This document shows positions 1-13,419 of a DNA stretch of 64,000 nt, in pieces. This stretch comes from Rhyacophila brunnea (taxonomy: Eukaryota > Arthropoda > Insecta > Trichoptera > Rhyacophilidae): assembly GCA_022495005.1 (NCBI GenBank), contig JAGYXB010000622.1:248001-312000 (forward strand). Direction: 5' to 3'. Each line of letters starts with the position of its first letter. The first letter of the stretch is position 1. The notes beneath the pieces were generated by a model. That model worked only from the letters and a program-made list of their open reading frames with translations, had not been told where the DNA came from and made no database searches. A program made the translations under genes and the position numbers.

Positions 1-80
1 TTTGAAAACAAATACGAAACTCGACGAGATTTGAACCCGTATAACCATTGGTTAATGCATTTAATGCAACTTGGCGCGAC
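1..80 (-). repeat. tRNA-like repeat fragment (family 1)
   Basis: On the minus strand there is a B-box-like GGTTCAAATCTCG followed by TTTCGTATTTGTTTTCAAA. The same order, B box then a T-rich CGTATTTTT segment, is seen at 6.1, 31.7 and 45.3 kb, which is why I group them. The window edge cuts the tail. No cloverleaf with a good acceptor stem can be drawn, so this is a SINE-like or pseudo-tRNA sequence rather than a tRNA gene. Confidence 0.5.
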
Positions 81-2758
81 ATGGAAATTTCGAAAATTAT
101 TTCCGACGAAAATAATTACATAATATATGTAATCAAAATAATACCAATCACTTTACTTACACACACGCATCACTAAAAATGTATTTTGTTTTCCACTTGA
201 AAAAACAAAAATTTTACAGTTCGTGCACTATTGAAAAATGATGTGAAAAATGTTTTGTTTTGGTACCTGTAAATTTGACTGTATTTAGGGTTTTTAAGAA
301 ATTTTGGCTCTCATGTTTTTTCAAATATTGCATATTGGTTAAAATAACAAAAAATATAACTATTGATAAATAATATTATAATTTCTTGTTTTTTAATGAT
401 TTGGGTTCTGTAGATAGATACATAAGCTAGATAACATTAAGATCTTCGTTGTTTTTTAGGTTTGCATTTATCAACAAAATAATAGTACAAAACAGGCATA
501 ATCTTCACTGTCTGGAAAGCCCACGAAAATACTCTTGGTGTTCCTCTGGTATGTATTTAGCGTTGTCACTAAATCACGATATTTTAATTTAGAAATATGA
601 TTTCTTTGGATTCTTAATTATTATATGTATATCTGGAACAATAACAGGAATTCTTTCTATATTTCGTCGTTAACCAACTACCATAAAATCATTTTTTTTA
701 AATGATGTTTATATAAAAAGATTCTCTCAAAATCATCTCTTCAAACGTGAAACCACGCCATATTGTATATGGGAACTATTTTACCACACAATGTTTTTTT
801 GCAATATATTAAATTAAATGGTGCGTTGGGTTATCATATTTAGATGCGAATGATTTAAAAACCTGAAACGTCATTGATACAATGAATTTCCGCATTCTTT
901 GACAAAATTACACCAGTCATTGAATGTGAAAATTCTCATCGTAGACAGTTTTTTTTTGCTTTATTATGCTTTGGCCATGGTCCCCACATCCCGAACCGGG
1001 GCCCCATGCCAGGATGTTTGGCGTGCCCCTTTACCTATCACTGAGGTTAAGGGCAGTATGATGTTCTACAGTAGTATTCCCCACATTATCCCCAAATGAT
1101 ATTCCGTAGAATCCCTGGGTTTGGCGAGGTAAAATGAATGGTATTCTGTGTATTTTTTGTAATTTTCAAATAAATCCACTTGAATTATTGAGTTGTTGGC
1201 TTATTATGAACCATTGATCGCGACCCCCTTTCATGGTAACATATTAACATGCGACCCTTCTACATATTGGATAAATAGCCATTTATATTAGTCAGGAAAC
1301 ACACTACAGATAATTATAAAATAAAATTCCAAATGTGAATTATCATCAAATTTAGATAATTTACTATATCACATAAAATTGCATCACATACATACAAATA
1401 TTATAAAATCTTGGGTCAAGTTGACGCTAAGGTACAGATTTGGATTTCGCATTATACACATTTTTATTTATCTAAAAAATCAAAAAAATTAATTATTCAA
1501 AATCATTTGAATTTGTGCTGCACAAGAGAAAAACCAATAATCATAGGGTGAAAAACATAACCATAAAATAAAAATTAATAATAAGATGGTATCATTTCAC
1601 AAATTCAAAAATTGTATGGTTATTTTATTAATATGTACCTTTTAGGTGGAGAATTTATATTAATAAGTTATAGAATAGTTGGGGTGCATCGAAAAGATTA
1701 ACAGTAGGCATAATAACAGAATGATTTAAAAAACGCCAAATATAAAATTTAATACAGTTCTAAAATCTAAAAAGTTTTTATGAATAAACACGGCATAAAA
1801 TGAGAATCTCGTAAAATGAGTAATTTTTCAATTATTAGTAAACAAAAAAAGGTAGCCATTGCTTAGTGGAAAAAAAATAAGCCCAAGCAGTACAGTGGTC
1901 ATAATGCTATGTATTGTTTTTACATGCACTTCACAAGATAATTTTATTCATACAAAATATTATTTGGTAGTATGGGTGCCACTGGCACTGGAGACATATT
2001 TATAATTGCCGAAAAACTAATTAGAATTATTACAGTTCACACCTTCATCTGTCTTCTCCAATAGTATGTACATATCCCTGGTGTGGACGAATTATTTTTT
2101 GCATGTACCTACTTACCTTAATAATTAAGGTACACCACAGCGTACACCACTCATGTAAATCATTCATTTAGGTACAATACCTATCGTCTTAATCATTTCT
2201 AAATACTTTTATTCATGATTTTATCAAGATACCGACTAAAGAGATATTTTTCTTATCGATAGTCAAATTTCATTTTTCAAAGCAACAAACTCATTCCAAA
2301 ATAATATATCAACTTGATTTTTTTTGTAATTGTCAAAATACTTATAATGTTAGTACACAAATTTTAATTTTATTTATTTTTCTAATATTATTATCTTGTA
2401 ATTTACATTCAAATATAAAATGGTCTTAAAAACTCTCATGATAACAATACAACAGCTGTAAACATTAGTTGAACAAAGCTAGCTCTCAGTTCTGTGTATT
2501 CTAAATTCAAGAAAATTTGGCAACGTTGCATGAACGAACAAGTGTGTTGATCAAAATGATCAATGTAGAGACATTAAAAATAGATGATATTTTTTTGGGT
2601 ATAAACATAATATTTATAGTTAAGTGATAGCTGACCATGTTTTAAATATAACGAAAAAGACAGCAAGTTGCTACCTCATCCATGTCATTATATATGACAT
2701 GTGAAATAGTGATCGACGAAGGTCGTCTATTCACACATGAGCCGCTAAATGTGGTCGG

Positions 2759-2800
<42 letters not shown>

Positions 2801-3059
2801 ACACATGCCACGGTCACGCACATATATGCATATATAGTACCTAGGTAGGCTAAATAGTAGAGGAGCAAAAAGTCATACGTACTATATTTTTTTAAACATA
2901 TAACCAAAAATAAACCAGAAAAGTTTACACTTTTAATATCATGTAGTCGGATTTATAGGGAAAAAAATATTCTGTTGAAAATATAGATTAATTATACACT
3001 ATCATAAAATTTATACTATTGAATTTTCTTCAAGTCTGCAGTTCTTAGTAGGTATTGGT
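81..3059. other. AT-rich non-coding stretch
   Basis: I see no gene here. A short GC-rich island lies at about 970-1060 (CCCGAACCGGGGCCCC inside it) with no recognisable protein. A piece near 1210-1260 with GATCGCGACCCCC resembles the interior of hAT non-autonomous elements, but no terminal repeats were found. Confidence 0.5.
2765..2796. repeat. (AT)n microsatellite
   Basis: About 16 uninterrupted AT dinucleotides, followed by GTATACACATGC. A simple sequence repeat, likely length-variable. Confidence 0.95.
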
Positions 3060-3294
3060 TTCCTTCAAAAACTTTTACCATCCCAGACGAACTATCACCG
3101 ACGCTATCCAGTTGTCAAGTATTCTTAAATCCTCGTGGCGCAGACCTGCCATCTCAGTTTCGACCATCTAGGTCTTCTCTTCCTTACAGGAGATACGTAC
3201 ATAGCTCGCTTTACTGGTAACTCTTCCGGCAATCTGTGCACATAGCTGACCCAGCGCAGTCTCTGCATTTTGTACAGCTCCCTATTATACCTCG
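3060..3294 (-). pseudogene. LINE reverse transcriptase C-terminal fragment
   Basis: Read on the minus strand, one frame gives about 55 residues including MQRLRWVSYVHRLPEELPVK, then a basic RKRRPRW stretch, and ends in a stop. The R-L-R-W-x-x-Y/H-V-x-R-L/M-P-E-E pattern is the segment after the reverse transcriptase domain of RTE-like and related non-LTR retrotransposons. It has no RT catalytic core and no endonuclease, so it is a dead 3' fragment. It differs from the LINE at 52.4 kb (KRRRWTWLGHVLRMPEEN) and from the three W-R/Q-W-A-G-H fragments at 46, 58 and 60 kb, so it is a separate family. Confidence 0.7.
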
Positions 3295-6140
3295 ATTTCC
3301 AAATGCCATTTTATTTAAAAGCCTTAAAGATTTTACTCAATATTCAAAGATATACATATTTATTTCATACCATTTGCTGAGTTCACAGTATTCTGATCCT
3401 TACGCTAATACAGGGTACATGATAGTTTTCTTTTAGAGGGTTTTTTTCCGTAAGTCATTGTGGACCAAAATAATAAGTTTTTTGTGACAATTTGTTGCAA
3501 GGGACCGAAATAAATAAATAATTCCTAAGTGTCAAAAACATTGGCGCCAACATTGGGGTTGATATTATCATTAGTTTATTTACTGTGGAGAACTAGCGTA
3601 TATTTTGATTCACTTTCGCTTTATATCCCTACTATAAATACAACAATTAATTTAAATACCTAAACAGATTTTATTCCACCACGTATTGCAAATTTAAACG
3701 TTCAAATTATTGTCATAAATATTAATCTGCCATCCGGTAAACAAAACCCAGATAAATCGGGAGTCAACTATGATATGATTGCATAATACGGCATCATCGC
3801 ATTAGCATTAACCCTAACCGCATTCAGTAGACGTGATAACGATAAATCTCCGAGCATGAGCAGCTAACCGTGAAAATCTTCCAAAAATATAACAAAACGT
3901 TTTAATAAAATTGTATTTCTGATGTGAGGTAACCTGCTCCGATTAAAAGAAAACGTGGGATGCGGGCAGACGTGCCTAAGCTGTCTGTGAATGAATAAAA
4001 TCCGGTGCTATTTATGAGGTTTGTGACACAACGTGATGAGAATCAGCCGTGAAATTTGTAAATCTATGTCAAAACGATTCTTTGTATTTACCAGTATCAT
4101 CGTTTCATGTTATAATAAAAATACATCTGGGAATATTAATGTGACATAAGACATAATAGATTCACTTGACATAATAATATTATCTTCCTATTTTCATCTA
4201 ATACGAAAGTTTATCATGACATCTTGTACCTAACTATTGTTAATTTTATAAACCATTATGTAACATGCATTGTAATTTGGCTTACTTTATTTGGATGAGA
4301 TGATTCGGTATTTTTTGTATTTATTACAACTTGTAATAATGATGTTATTATAGCACTGTCACGTTATATTTTCCCTCTCATTGTAGCCTCTTAAGCGGTC
4401 ATGCTTATTCGAATATTATATACAATGTAATACTAAACGTTAATCTCTAAAATACTATACAACAATACCTACATAATATTTCACGTTAAACAAGGAAGCA
4501 GATACAAGTTGTTTTTTTTTATATATTATATTTACACACATATTCATTAATATGTTAACAAGATTCCATTAAATAAATGTCATTCAATTATTTAAAATAT
4601 CAATATTATGCAATACACCTGTTAAACTTACAAAATTTAACATATTTAACAAATATAGACATTTTAAAAGTTCAGTAACGACCCTCTAAAATAAATTGAT
4701 CCGATCGTGTATCCTATTTTATTTATGTTTTAATATTAGTAACGACGCCACATCAAAACGGATATATAGACGACATTGACCTATACTTAGTTTAAAATGT
4801 CACCTTCAGCATCCCAAAAATACATCACCAAATGTTATATCATGATGAACTAGTCTTTGGTAGGGTAGTTAATGAAAAAGATTTTAAGTAAAGCAGTCAA
4901 GTTGTTATTCCCAATTACTCTTCTGTAAAGTTACAAACTGTAACCTATGCTTTAACAATCTCGTTTTTTTGCCTATTATGACGTGACATAATTTTTCTCC
5001 GTAAGCTCTGAAACTATCTAAAAACGATCAATCCTGAAACCTAGTAGAATTTAGTAGTAGATAATGACACTGTCCAAAATCTAATAAAACATTTTTTAAT
5101 ATTATTATTTAAAAAAAAAAAAACAAGGATTTTTTTAAACTCATGTTTTGCACCCAATTATATTGACGTGTCTCTCTAATTGGGCCGACAATTAATTATT
5201 GTTTTATAAATACGCAACCAATATGCTACTATAAATTTAGTGCCTTTTTAGTTTAATATCTAATAATTATTAGAAAAAGCTACCAGAGTGCAAACGGTTA
5301 GATATCCACTTCCACGTGTTGCCTTATTATAATGTAAAGAAAATACCGAGTTACTTAGTGACATCCTTAGACAAAGTGCCGCCCTTAAGAAGACTTCCGG
5401 TTTCATTTTAAGTTACAACTTGTCTGCAATTTCGTTAGGTACCTACCTACTTACATATTTTATGGTTTGTTTTCGGCTATCTTAAACATACAAATATTGA
5501 AAAAATCTACAAATTGACGTACCCACCATCTACTGCGAATGAGAGAATTTCCACGAAATGTACTTTCAAACGGTGATGGTTTTAGGTATGTGGAGATCTG
5601 TGGCGTTGACAGGTTTTGAGGTACCCTTACGAAAATGTTGCCTGTGGGATAAATAGCCATTACAATATGTATTACAATACATCAATAGTTATGATATTTT
5701 AAACTAAGATTACGATACTTTCTAATGAAGTGACCACATCATTGGAAACTGCCACTGCTTTTAAAAGTTGTAATATTTATATTCATTATTTCATTTGCCG
5801 CCCCTTTAATATGCCGTCCATATGCAATGCATGACCACCACGGGACGTCACAGTGGTTACTAATGAAAAAAAACAAGGCAGTCGAATTACAAAGTAGGTA
5901 TGTATTGATGTGAAAAAATCGACGATATTATAAGAAATTTAATTTAACACACCTGGGACCCTCGACCCGGTGCATAAGACATAAAATACTTATTTTAAAT
6001 ATGTGTAACTACCAATTAATTTTTTACAATCGAAATTAAATTAAAAATATATATGATTATAATAAACTACATATTATATTTATGCAATTTGATAAGTATT
6101 TCATGAAAGAACTACTATTTTAAATTGGCATAATTAAGTA

Positions 6141-6224
6141 AGATGCCCGTAGCTTAATTGGAAAATCACACTTGCGCGAATCCAGCGGTTACAGGTTCAT
6201 GTCCCGTCAGGTGTATTTTTTGTC
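6141..6224 (+). repeat. tRNA-like repeat (family 1)
   Basis: An A-box-like TAGCTTAATTGG (consensus TRGCNNAGYNGG) is followed about 40 bases later by a B-box-like GGTTCATGTCC, then CCGTCAGGTGTATTTTTTG. The T run just after the tRNA-like part would be an RNA polymerase III stop signal. The CCCGTCAGG-to-T-run segment matches the element at 31.68-31.76 kb. The acceptor stem does not pair well, so I do not call a functional tRNA. Confidence 0.6.
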
Positions 6225-6603
6225 ATTCTAAAAAATCGATTTTTTCTATTGAATAATAATATGCATGAGATGTTTTCAAATAATTATGTATATGATATGA
6301 TTTTTGCGTCAAAAGCCCCACAATAGTTGGATGCAATTAGCCAAAATATCAATTGGCATCCATTTTATTATCCTTCTAGTCCCTTGTTTTAAAAACTTGT
6401 ATTTTTTTAAATATTAAAAGGAAGATCGTGACTTAATTTTATATAAATGATTGTATGACCTCACACCTAATTCATTAATTCAATACTTATTATCTACTAT
6501 AGGCAGTAGTCACATACTATTTAGGATATTATCTCATAAACCTTGAAATTCAATTTTATGGGCATTTCTCAGATAAGTAAAATAATTATTATAATATCAA
6601 TAG

Positions 6604-6900
6604 ACTTTTTACACGAAGTTCATGAATAATCTTTTTTTTAATGATTATTTGAACGCTTCCGTAGTTTAATTTTTTATTGTTTCCAAATATAAGTAGAGTA
6701 TGAAGAGTGTTGAATGTAACGTTTTCTTGCATATTTACATAACTTGTATATCAAGATTATCAGCTTAATTAAAAGTGTTAGAAATAAAACAAATGTGCTT
6801 TTACTTTCTCGTTTAATTTAAAGAAAAAAATACCGGAGTTAATAATTAACCGCAAGACACTTTTGAATGGTATTACTAATAAAAACTTCGTGTAAAAAGT
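6604..6900. mobile_element. Candidate MITE with 17-bp terminal inverted repeats
   Basis: ACTTTTTACACGAAGTT at the left end is the exact reverse complement of AACTTCGTGTAAAAAGT at the right end, 297 bp apart. The inside is AT-rich and non-coding. Size and structure fit a non-autonomous DNA transposon. No clear target-site duplication was found, so the superfamily is open. Confidence 0.6.
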
Positions 6901-7539
6901 GAAGCATCACAACAAAAGTAACCAGTTTATGTAAGTTGCATAATATGTTATATTTTATTATATTATATCTTTTTCTAGTTCCGGCTTAATCTAAATTACT
7001 TTATTTTTATTTTTAGTAGGTATGTAATAAAATATATATATATGTAAGGTCACCCGCTTCTAAATATGGATATGTGACTATTGTCTTTACATCAACCCAC
7101 TGTTTATTATTCGCGATAATTATAAAAAAATCAGCTACGTATGTAGGTTTTTGGCAAAATTAATATATCCTTACCAAATAGTATTTATAAAATTCTTTGA
7201 TAAAAATATTACACAGTTCTAAAATTATATTGTAAAACATATAAAGAGTGGCAGATGCTACCATATGAATAGATAAATATTTCAAAATCTAATTTATATT
7301 TTTTTCTTGAATGCGACATTTTGTTGAAAAAATCTTTTTCGGAATCATTTTTCTACGATGGCGTCCGAATAACATAACATTATTTTTTTTTGTATCTTAG
7401 TAACATTGATATTATTACGAGCCCTCCCCGTGTGGCGCCAAAGCTCCACATTGGATTGCAGAAACAATTATAAAAATTATTTTGTAAGTAGGTACAACTA
7501 TTTTTCACATTAGTTAATCCTAAGTGGATCATAATAAGG

Positions 7540-7690
7540 ACTTCCACGGATGGGGTGTATAAACAGTTCTCAGACTATTAAGTATATATTCTGGGTACAC
7601 ACATTGAAAAACAACATGTGAATTCGCCAGACGCCGGATTCGAATCCGGGACCTACAAAATTATTAGCTGACACGTTACCGCTATAACCG
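7540..7690 (-). repeat. tRNA-like repeat (family 2)
   Basis: The minus strand carries a strong B box (GGATTCGAATCCGG inverted stem) within a tRNA-like head at 7622-7690. The outer end, GGACTTCCACGGATGGGGTG, resembles GGGCCTCCACAGAGTGGAGG at the same distance in the 47.1-kb element. A tRNA-derived SINE is the simplest reading. Confidence 0.55.
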
Positions 7691-8609
7691 TTATAACTAT
7701 GTAGAAACTGATAATAAATATGTCAATGTATTGCAGACAAAAGTCTACAGCAATTTGTACAAAATAAACAGTGAGTGAATTCTAGAAAAATGTTTTTTTC
7801 ATATTCCAAATAAGAATATTATAATATATTACTAGTATTTAGATCAGTTTAATTGATAAAGTTTAAAATGTTCTTATTGGATATATTTTTATTAAAAATA
7901 CGCAATGTTATCACATTATAATATAGATTATAGAATATCAAATATATTGAACCAAGTGTATTTATTAATTCACGGGCATATTTTAATCCAAAAATACGAT
8001 ATTTATTTCTTCGAAATAGTCAATTCTTCAAAAAAAAATCCAAGTACGTTACTAGAGATAGTAAAACTTTACACGTTTAGAAAATTATTCATAAATGAGC
8101 GTTACTATGGTGGGTTAAAAAAAATATCCTAGTTAATATTAGTTTTTGTGACTAACGTATACATACTAATATGTAAAAAAAATCATCTAGTTGCTAATCA
8201 CCTTGTACACCAGTTGACAGCAATGTGTATTAATTAGCAAATAAGTCTTCTTAAAGTAATAAATTGTTCTAGTTGAAAAAAATCTGTAGTTGGCAGAAAA
8301 AATCCTAGATTCGTTTCTGTTATCAGCAATCGTCAACAATATAATAATGCTCTACACATTCCATGTACACACATAAAGTTGACACCAGCTCAGACCGTAA
8401 TGGGAGTTTTGTTACGGATTTAATGGTTATTTAGTTTGCTCTGCAGAGACTCGCTTCAGGTCACGATCGTGATGATCTCGTGAAGTGGATTTACTCAGGC
8501 CCACGGCAAGCTCAAGTATCAAGTTGGACTTATTCAGTAGCGTCGATACCGAGGAACATATTTAACGTAAAAGATTAAGTAAATTAGAATGTTCACTCTT
8601 ACGGGAAGC

Positions 8610-8765
8610 ATATAGGCCTCTATAAAGTGGATGTTAGGTAAACATATTTTTATGTGAGCCATTCGCCCAAACTATTGGATTATTGCATCTGATAAACGCA
8701 TGATCGAATCCGCGACCTTCAGTATCAGGAACGGCCGATCTACCAACTAAGCCCCTCGTGGGTGC
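8610..8765 (-). repeat. tRNA-like repeat (family 2)
   Basis: Minus strand: GGGGCTTAGTTGGTAGATCG (A box) and GGATTCGATC (B box) form a tRNA-like head at about 8695-8762. The tail contains GAGCCATTCGCCC...CTATTGGATTA, which matches TAGCCACTTG...CTATTAGGTCC of the 47-kb element, and ends at GGCCTCTATAAAGTGGATG. This is a diverged member of the same SINE-like family. Confidence 0.6.
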
Positions 8766-9063
8766 GAAATATCAAATTTACCATGATTGTATCTAGAGGG
8801 CTACTTAGACGTAAACAGAACAATTTTGCTATTTTCTATGACATAGTAAAGTTGTATTTATTAATTTATTACATGCCTTAGATAAAGGCCAGTATGGCCG
8901 AATAGGGAAATATTTTTTAATTTTCATTTATTTATTTATACTGTGTACATTTCTTCGCCTACGATGGACCAGTGGTGATCACATTGTCACGTATCTGATT
9001 ATGAAGTCATGGAACTAGGACTCGCATACAAAATCTGACAAATACACACATTTTCTTTTAAAT

Positions 9064-9115
9064 GTATGTTTGGACTCAGAACATGGGCCTGATTGTTTGA
9101 GCAAGTGGCCAACAT
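9064..9115 (+). repeat. Fragment of family 2 short repeat (tail part)
   Basis: About 50 bp here read TATGTTTGGACTCAGAACAT and onwards to GCAAGTGGCCAAC. The reverse complement of 47148-47200 gives the same segment with a few changes. The tRNA-like head is absent or unrecognisable. Confidence 0.55.
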
Positions 9116-10950
9116 TCATTCCTTGTAAAAATTTTTTTTGGAAATCCTTTTTGTGAAGCAGATATGATACACATCGGATTGTAGAGACAATGAATTGGAT
9201 ATTGCACAACACATAAAATTAAACCTATCACGAACATAATGAAAATAGTGATACTTATAAACGTAAAAAAATATACGAAGCTCGATGAAGTAAAGAAAGT
9301 AGATTAAATTAGCTAAATATACCCTATTTTAAGAATCAATAAAGCAACGTTCACCTAAACGCACCATCATGCTAGTGGCATATGTATATGTAGCAATCTG
9401 GTTGAACACAGCAATTGCCTTCCAAATTGGTATCACCAATGGTAGATTTATGAGTATTCGATACCTTGGAAGAACGAACAACAAATGGAAGTAGATAATG
9501 ATTATAATATTAAATTTAAAACCCCTCTTTAGTACGCCAATCGTGCGTGTTAATAGTATCTATAAAATATGCAAATTCCACGTGCAGACGTGCATCTCAA
9601 AAAGGTACTCGACCCAACGAGTAACAAACTGCTATTCCAAATATGACATAAAGTATGGGTACCTACTGATTATTGCAACTATGCATAAAGTTATAGTATA
9701 GTTTAATAACTGTCTTATGAAATTATTGGTTTGTATTCCTACAATAAAATTAACGTTGACTTACTAATATATAATTTAATTTTAACTGAGATAAAATTTA
9801 CTTGTATCGAAGTACCCATCTACTTATTAAAGACATATTGCATATTCATATATCTTAACAACTAAACCATGGCCAAAATGACCGCACTTTTTATTAAAGA
9901 ACTTAAATCAAATATATCAGAACAGCTATAAATTTATCTAAGGATTATTCTTATTCATTGGGACACAGATAAGTTGGCTGTCTGACTGCTTTCTCCGTGA
10001 CTTTTCTCAATTCCTCCACACAGGGCCTGTGTCAGTGGGAAACCTGTGGTATTCTTGGTTTGGTCAGTCCATACGAAGGAAGCTCTTCTTTATCCTTACC
10101 TACCTTCGAACTGACCAAAATTTCAACATTGTATATTATATCGGATATCAAGGTTTTAAGATGTAACTTGTTTGCTACACAATGTCATGTTTAATGATGT
10201 CTTAAATGTGTCGAGATAAGTGTGATTCATTATTTTTTTCTCGTGCCATCTTAAAGTTTTTCCAAAAAGTCAGAAACAATTACTTACTGGAAACTGGTTT
10301 TTGTAAATTAAAATGTTAACAAGTAAGCCTCTTCATTTTTTACAGATGAATGTACAACAAACTATGAAATAGTATTTTTTATAATATAAAAATAACTGAG
10401 CTGTTTTCTTCCCCTTTTCGTCAAAGCGCAAAAACTCTTCGGTTTTTCACATTGTAAATTAATCGTTACAATCTATATGGCATTTATTTCACAATATTAT
10501 ATTATATATGATAGTTTCTTTAATTATCTGAATACAATGCTAATGAGTTAAAGATGTATCTAAGAATTGATGGATTGTACTAATATCGCAATATTTTATA
10601 ATTTGCATAAACAATGTTTTTATTCAATATGAACTTAATAATGTTAGATTCTTTATTTTTAAAAAAATACCTTAATAATGTTGAAAAAAAACCTCAAAAA
10701 TATATCATTTAGAAAAAAAATCATCTATATTTCTGATTTTTTTGGTGTAATTTAGATAATTAAGAATCTAAAATTCTTAAATCTTATGTACCTAAATTTA
10801 CTCCTAATAAAAAATTGGCTAACATTGATCGTTGTCTGCAATTAAGTTAGTAGTAGGTAATGTTATTATTTACTATAATTATTGATTACAAAGCTTATCG
10901 CCATTTAATTGGTGGAATTTCAAGTATGTAATAACGTGGTTATTATAATT

Positions 10951-11031
10951 AAGAGATAGCTTAAAAGCTAGAGCACCCATTCAAAATGTGAAGAATGTGA
11001 GTTCTAGTCCCACTTCGTCGCACTTATTCTA
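10951..11031 (+). repeat. tRNA-like repeat
   Basis: GATAGCTTAAAAGCTAGAGC gives an A box with a D-arm-like hairpin. GAGTTCTAGTCCCAC about 40 bases later gives a B box. There is no matching acceptor stem. I could not assign it to family 1, 2 or 3. Confidence 0.5.
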
Positions 11032-13419
11032 GGAGGTTTTTTTCAACATAATATATTATCTATGTGTATACTTACCTAGTTGCAAAAATATAATTAATGT
11101 TATAAAAATAAATGAGCGTTAGCTTTACAAAATCCTCATTAGATTCATATTTCCTATGAGTACTGGGACTTTTTAAGATGGAACTAGATGTCTATGAACG
11201 ATAGATTCTGATATAGGTTTTCGGATCAGTATTAACAATATCAGTATGGAAGTAACACAACTATCCAGGAGGACTCTTTACAATAAACCAAAAGAGAAAA
11301 TAGGGAAATCATAGTGAAGTTGTTTATTGAAGCTAGCGAAATACAAAGGGGAGTAGAAACAATTCATTGAGGTTGCTGGGTTGTAGTGTCGATGATGATA
11401 AATAGTAAACTAGCAATATGAATCATAATATATATTATTTAAACAATGACAGATCATTTTTCACTATACATATTATTAATAATCGTGTAAAAATCATCAA
11501 TTTTTAAATCATCTGTAGAGTGTGTAATTATATAGCTGTCTTAAAATGTAACACTACCAATTATATACTAACTTAATTAACGTACTGAATAACTTCAACG
11601 AATACAGTGATTAATAATGATAATACTATATTTGTATTTACTATATAATATTTCAAAAATATGTGTGGATGCAGAATCAAAATAATTTTGATTGATGACA
11701 GCTAAATAATGTAATCGGCTGGTTAATGTTTTAGAGTAAAGTTTTACTTTTTTTTAACTAGTAATTTTTAATCAAACAATCGTGAATAATTCTTTGCGTC
11801 AGCTAGAATTTTTGAATAAAAATATGGATCATGGTACAAATTGAGCGTATATTTTCTCATGGGCAGACCATGGGAATGGTTAATGTTATTATAACAAGTT
11901 AACGAGTAATTTTATTGAGATTCATACACATATTAAATAATAATTTTGTTAGCTTACACGCTCACTCACGTCTTTTCAAAATGATAACAGGTAATCGAAC
12001 GGAATCGTTATTATATTCTCACCAATGAACTCATTTTTTTTTCTCTCAATGTGAATCAAAGTAAACATATTAATCTTCGTATACAATTATGGCCTTTTTC
12101 TATTCCTTAGTAATATTATTAGAATTGTGCCATGGACCATAGTGGTGAGTTCGCACCATTGACTGTCAAACATCATCACGTTTTAAATCAATTCAATAAA
12201 ACTGATTTTAATTTTATAAATTAATAAATTCATCCAGCCATTTAAGGTCACACTTTTTTTCTCATATTGCACGTAGGTACGTACTCATAATAGAATGTTT
12301 GGGAATAAGTTAATAGTATATATATTTTGATTTTTTTTTCAAATAAATAGTCAAAGAATAATATTCCGGGTACTCAAGAAAAATATAAAAAACAGAGGTA
12401 ACCGATGTAACCAATACCTTAATTTTGAATATTTTGAATTATTTTGCAAACATCTATATCTGGATTTTTCTGAATATTATAAATGTGAATTCTGAGATCC
12501 TAAACGTTTCTATCTGTGTTATTATTTTTTTTATTTAATTTGTACGCATAAAATCCCAGAAAAAAATACAATGTAATGATGGTTTACGTTTGCATCAAAA
12601 TATAAGAATATAGCTGTTTGGGACTGTATGTCTATGTGGAGATGAAACAAACAAAAAAGTGGAGATACAGCCATATACTGTATTTGGCTGTGTTTTGCAC
12701 TGTATTGTTACATCATGCGAAAGTGGAAAGTCAGGAAATGTCTCCAGGAAAACACACTGCTATAGAAATTTCTATATAATATACTAAACCAGATAGCAGA
12801 TTAAACATTGTGAAACATAAACTGACGGGTTGGATATTCTCAAAGGCGCGGAGGCGGACCTCGATGACGTTCATCTGACACCGCCTCCCTGTATGGTACG
12901 GTAATTTCGCTGATTGGGTCTTGTTACCAGTTCAACCTCTCCATGTGGCAAAGGGATACAAGATTAAAACTAAATTCTCCGGGAATGTCTTAAAGACTTA
13001 AATGTGTACGGAAAGATAACAGTTGCTCGAGTTGGTTCAACCAGCAGTTCACCCAATCCGACCCTCCGACTTGGTCACCACAAACGCAAATTTTGTTGCA
13101 TTAAGAAAATTTGCGGCGTTATACCGCCAACGTGAAGATGTCATCTCTTAGATTGGTTGACAGTTTTGTATTAGGCTTTGTTATTTATTACTGTTTTTTA
13201 TTTTACCTCAGCGTTGCTCCTCTCTTTAGTAGGTACTCTAAAAGTCATTTTAATCCAGTAAAATCACACTTGAGTGTATTGCGACCTCATTATTAGATAA
13301 CTGCTCCTGAGACATTCATCCATTCATAAAAAAAATACTCATACTTCATACCCAAAGCCAACGTAAGGTTTCGTGAAAGGTCGTATTAAAACCGAATGTA
13401 GTTTGATTAAGGAATTAAC

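Larger units (their letters stand above)
3295..7539. other. AT-rich non-coding stretch with small repeats
   Basis: No gene is supported. It holds only a tRNA-like repeat (6.14 kb), a small MITE (6.60 kb) and homopolymer runs such as poly(A) near 5110. An AGGTACCTACCTACTTAC motif occurs near 5438. A small palindromic pair GGATGCAATT/AATTGGCATCC lies at about 6328-6362. Confidence 0.5.
8766..13419. other. AT-rich non-coding stretch
   Basis: No gene is supported. Besides the repeats listed separately, a less AT-rich block at about 12830-13110 (GGCGCGGAGGCGGACCTCG near 12845) stands out. It may be a relic of a retroelement, but no frame gives a recognisable protein. Confidence 0.45.

Noticed and set aside
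6141..6224. A functional tRNA gene
   Set aside because: A and B boxes are present, but acceptor and anticodon stems do not pair properly, and related sequences recur with the same tail.
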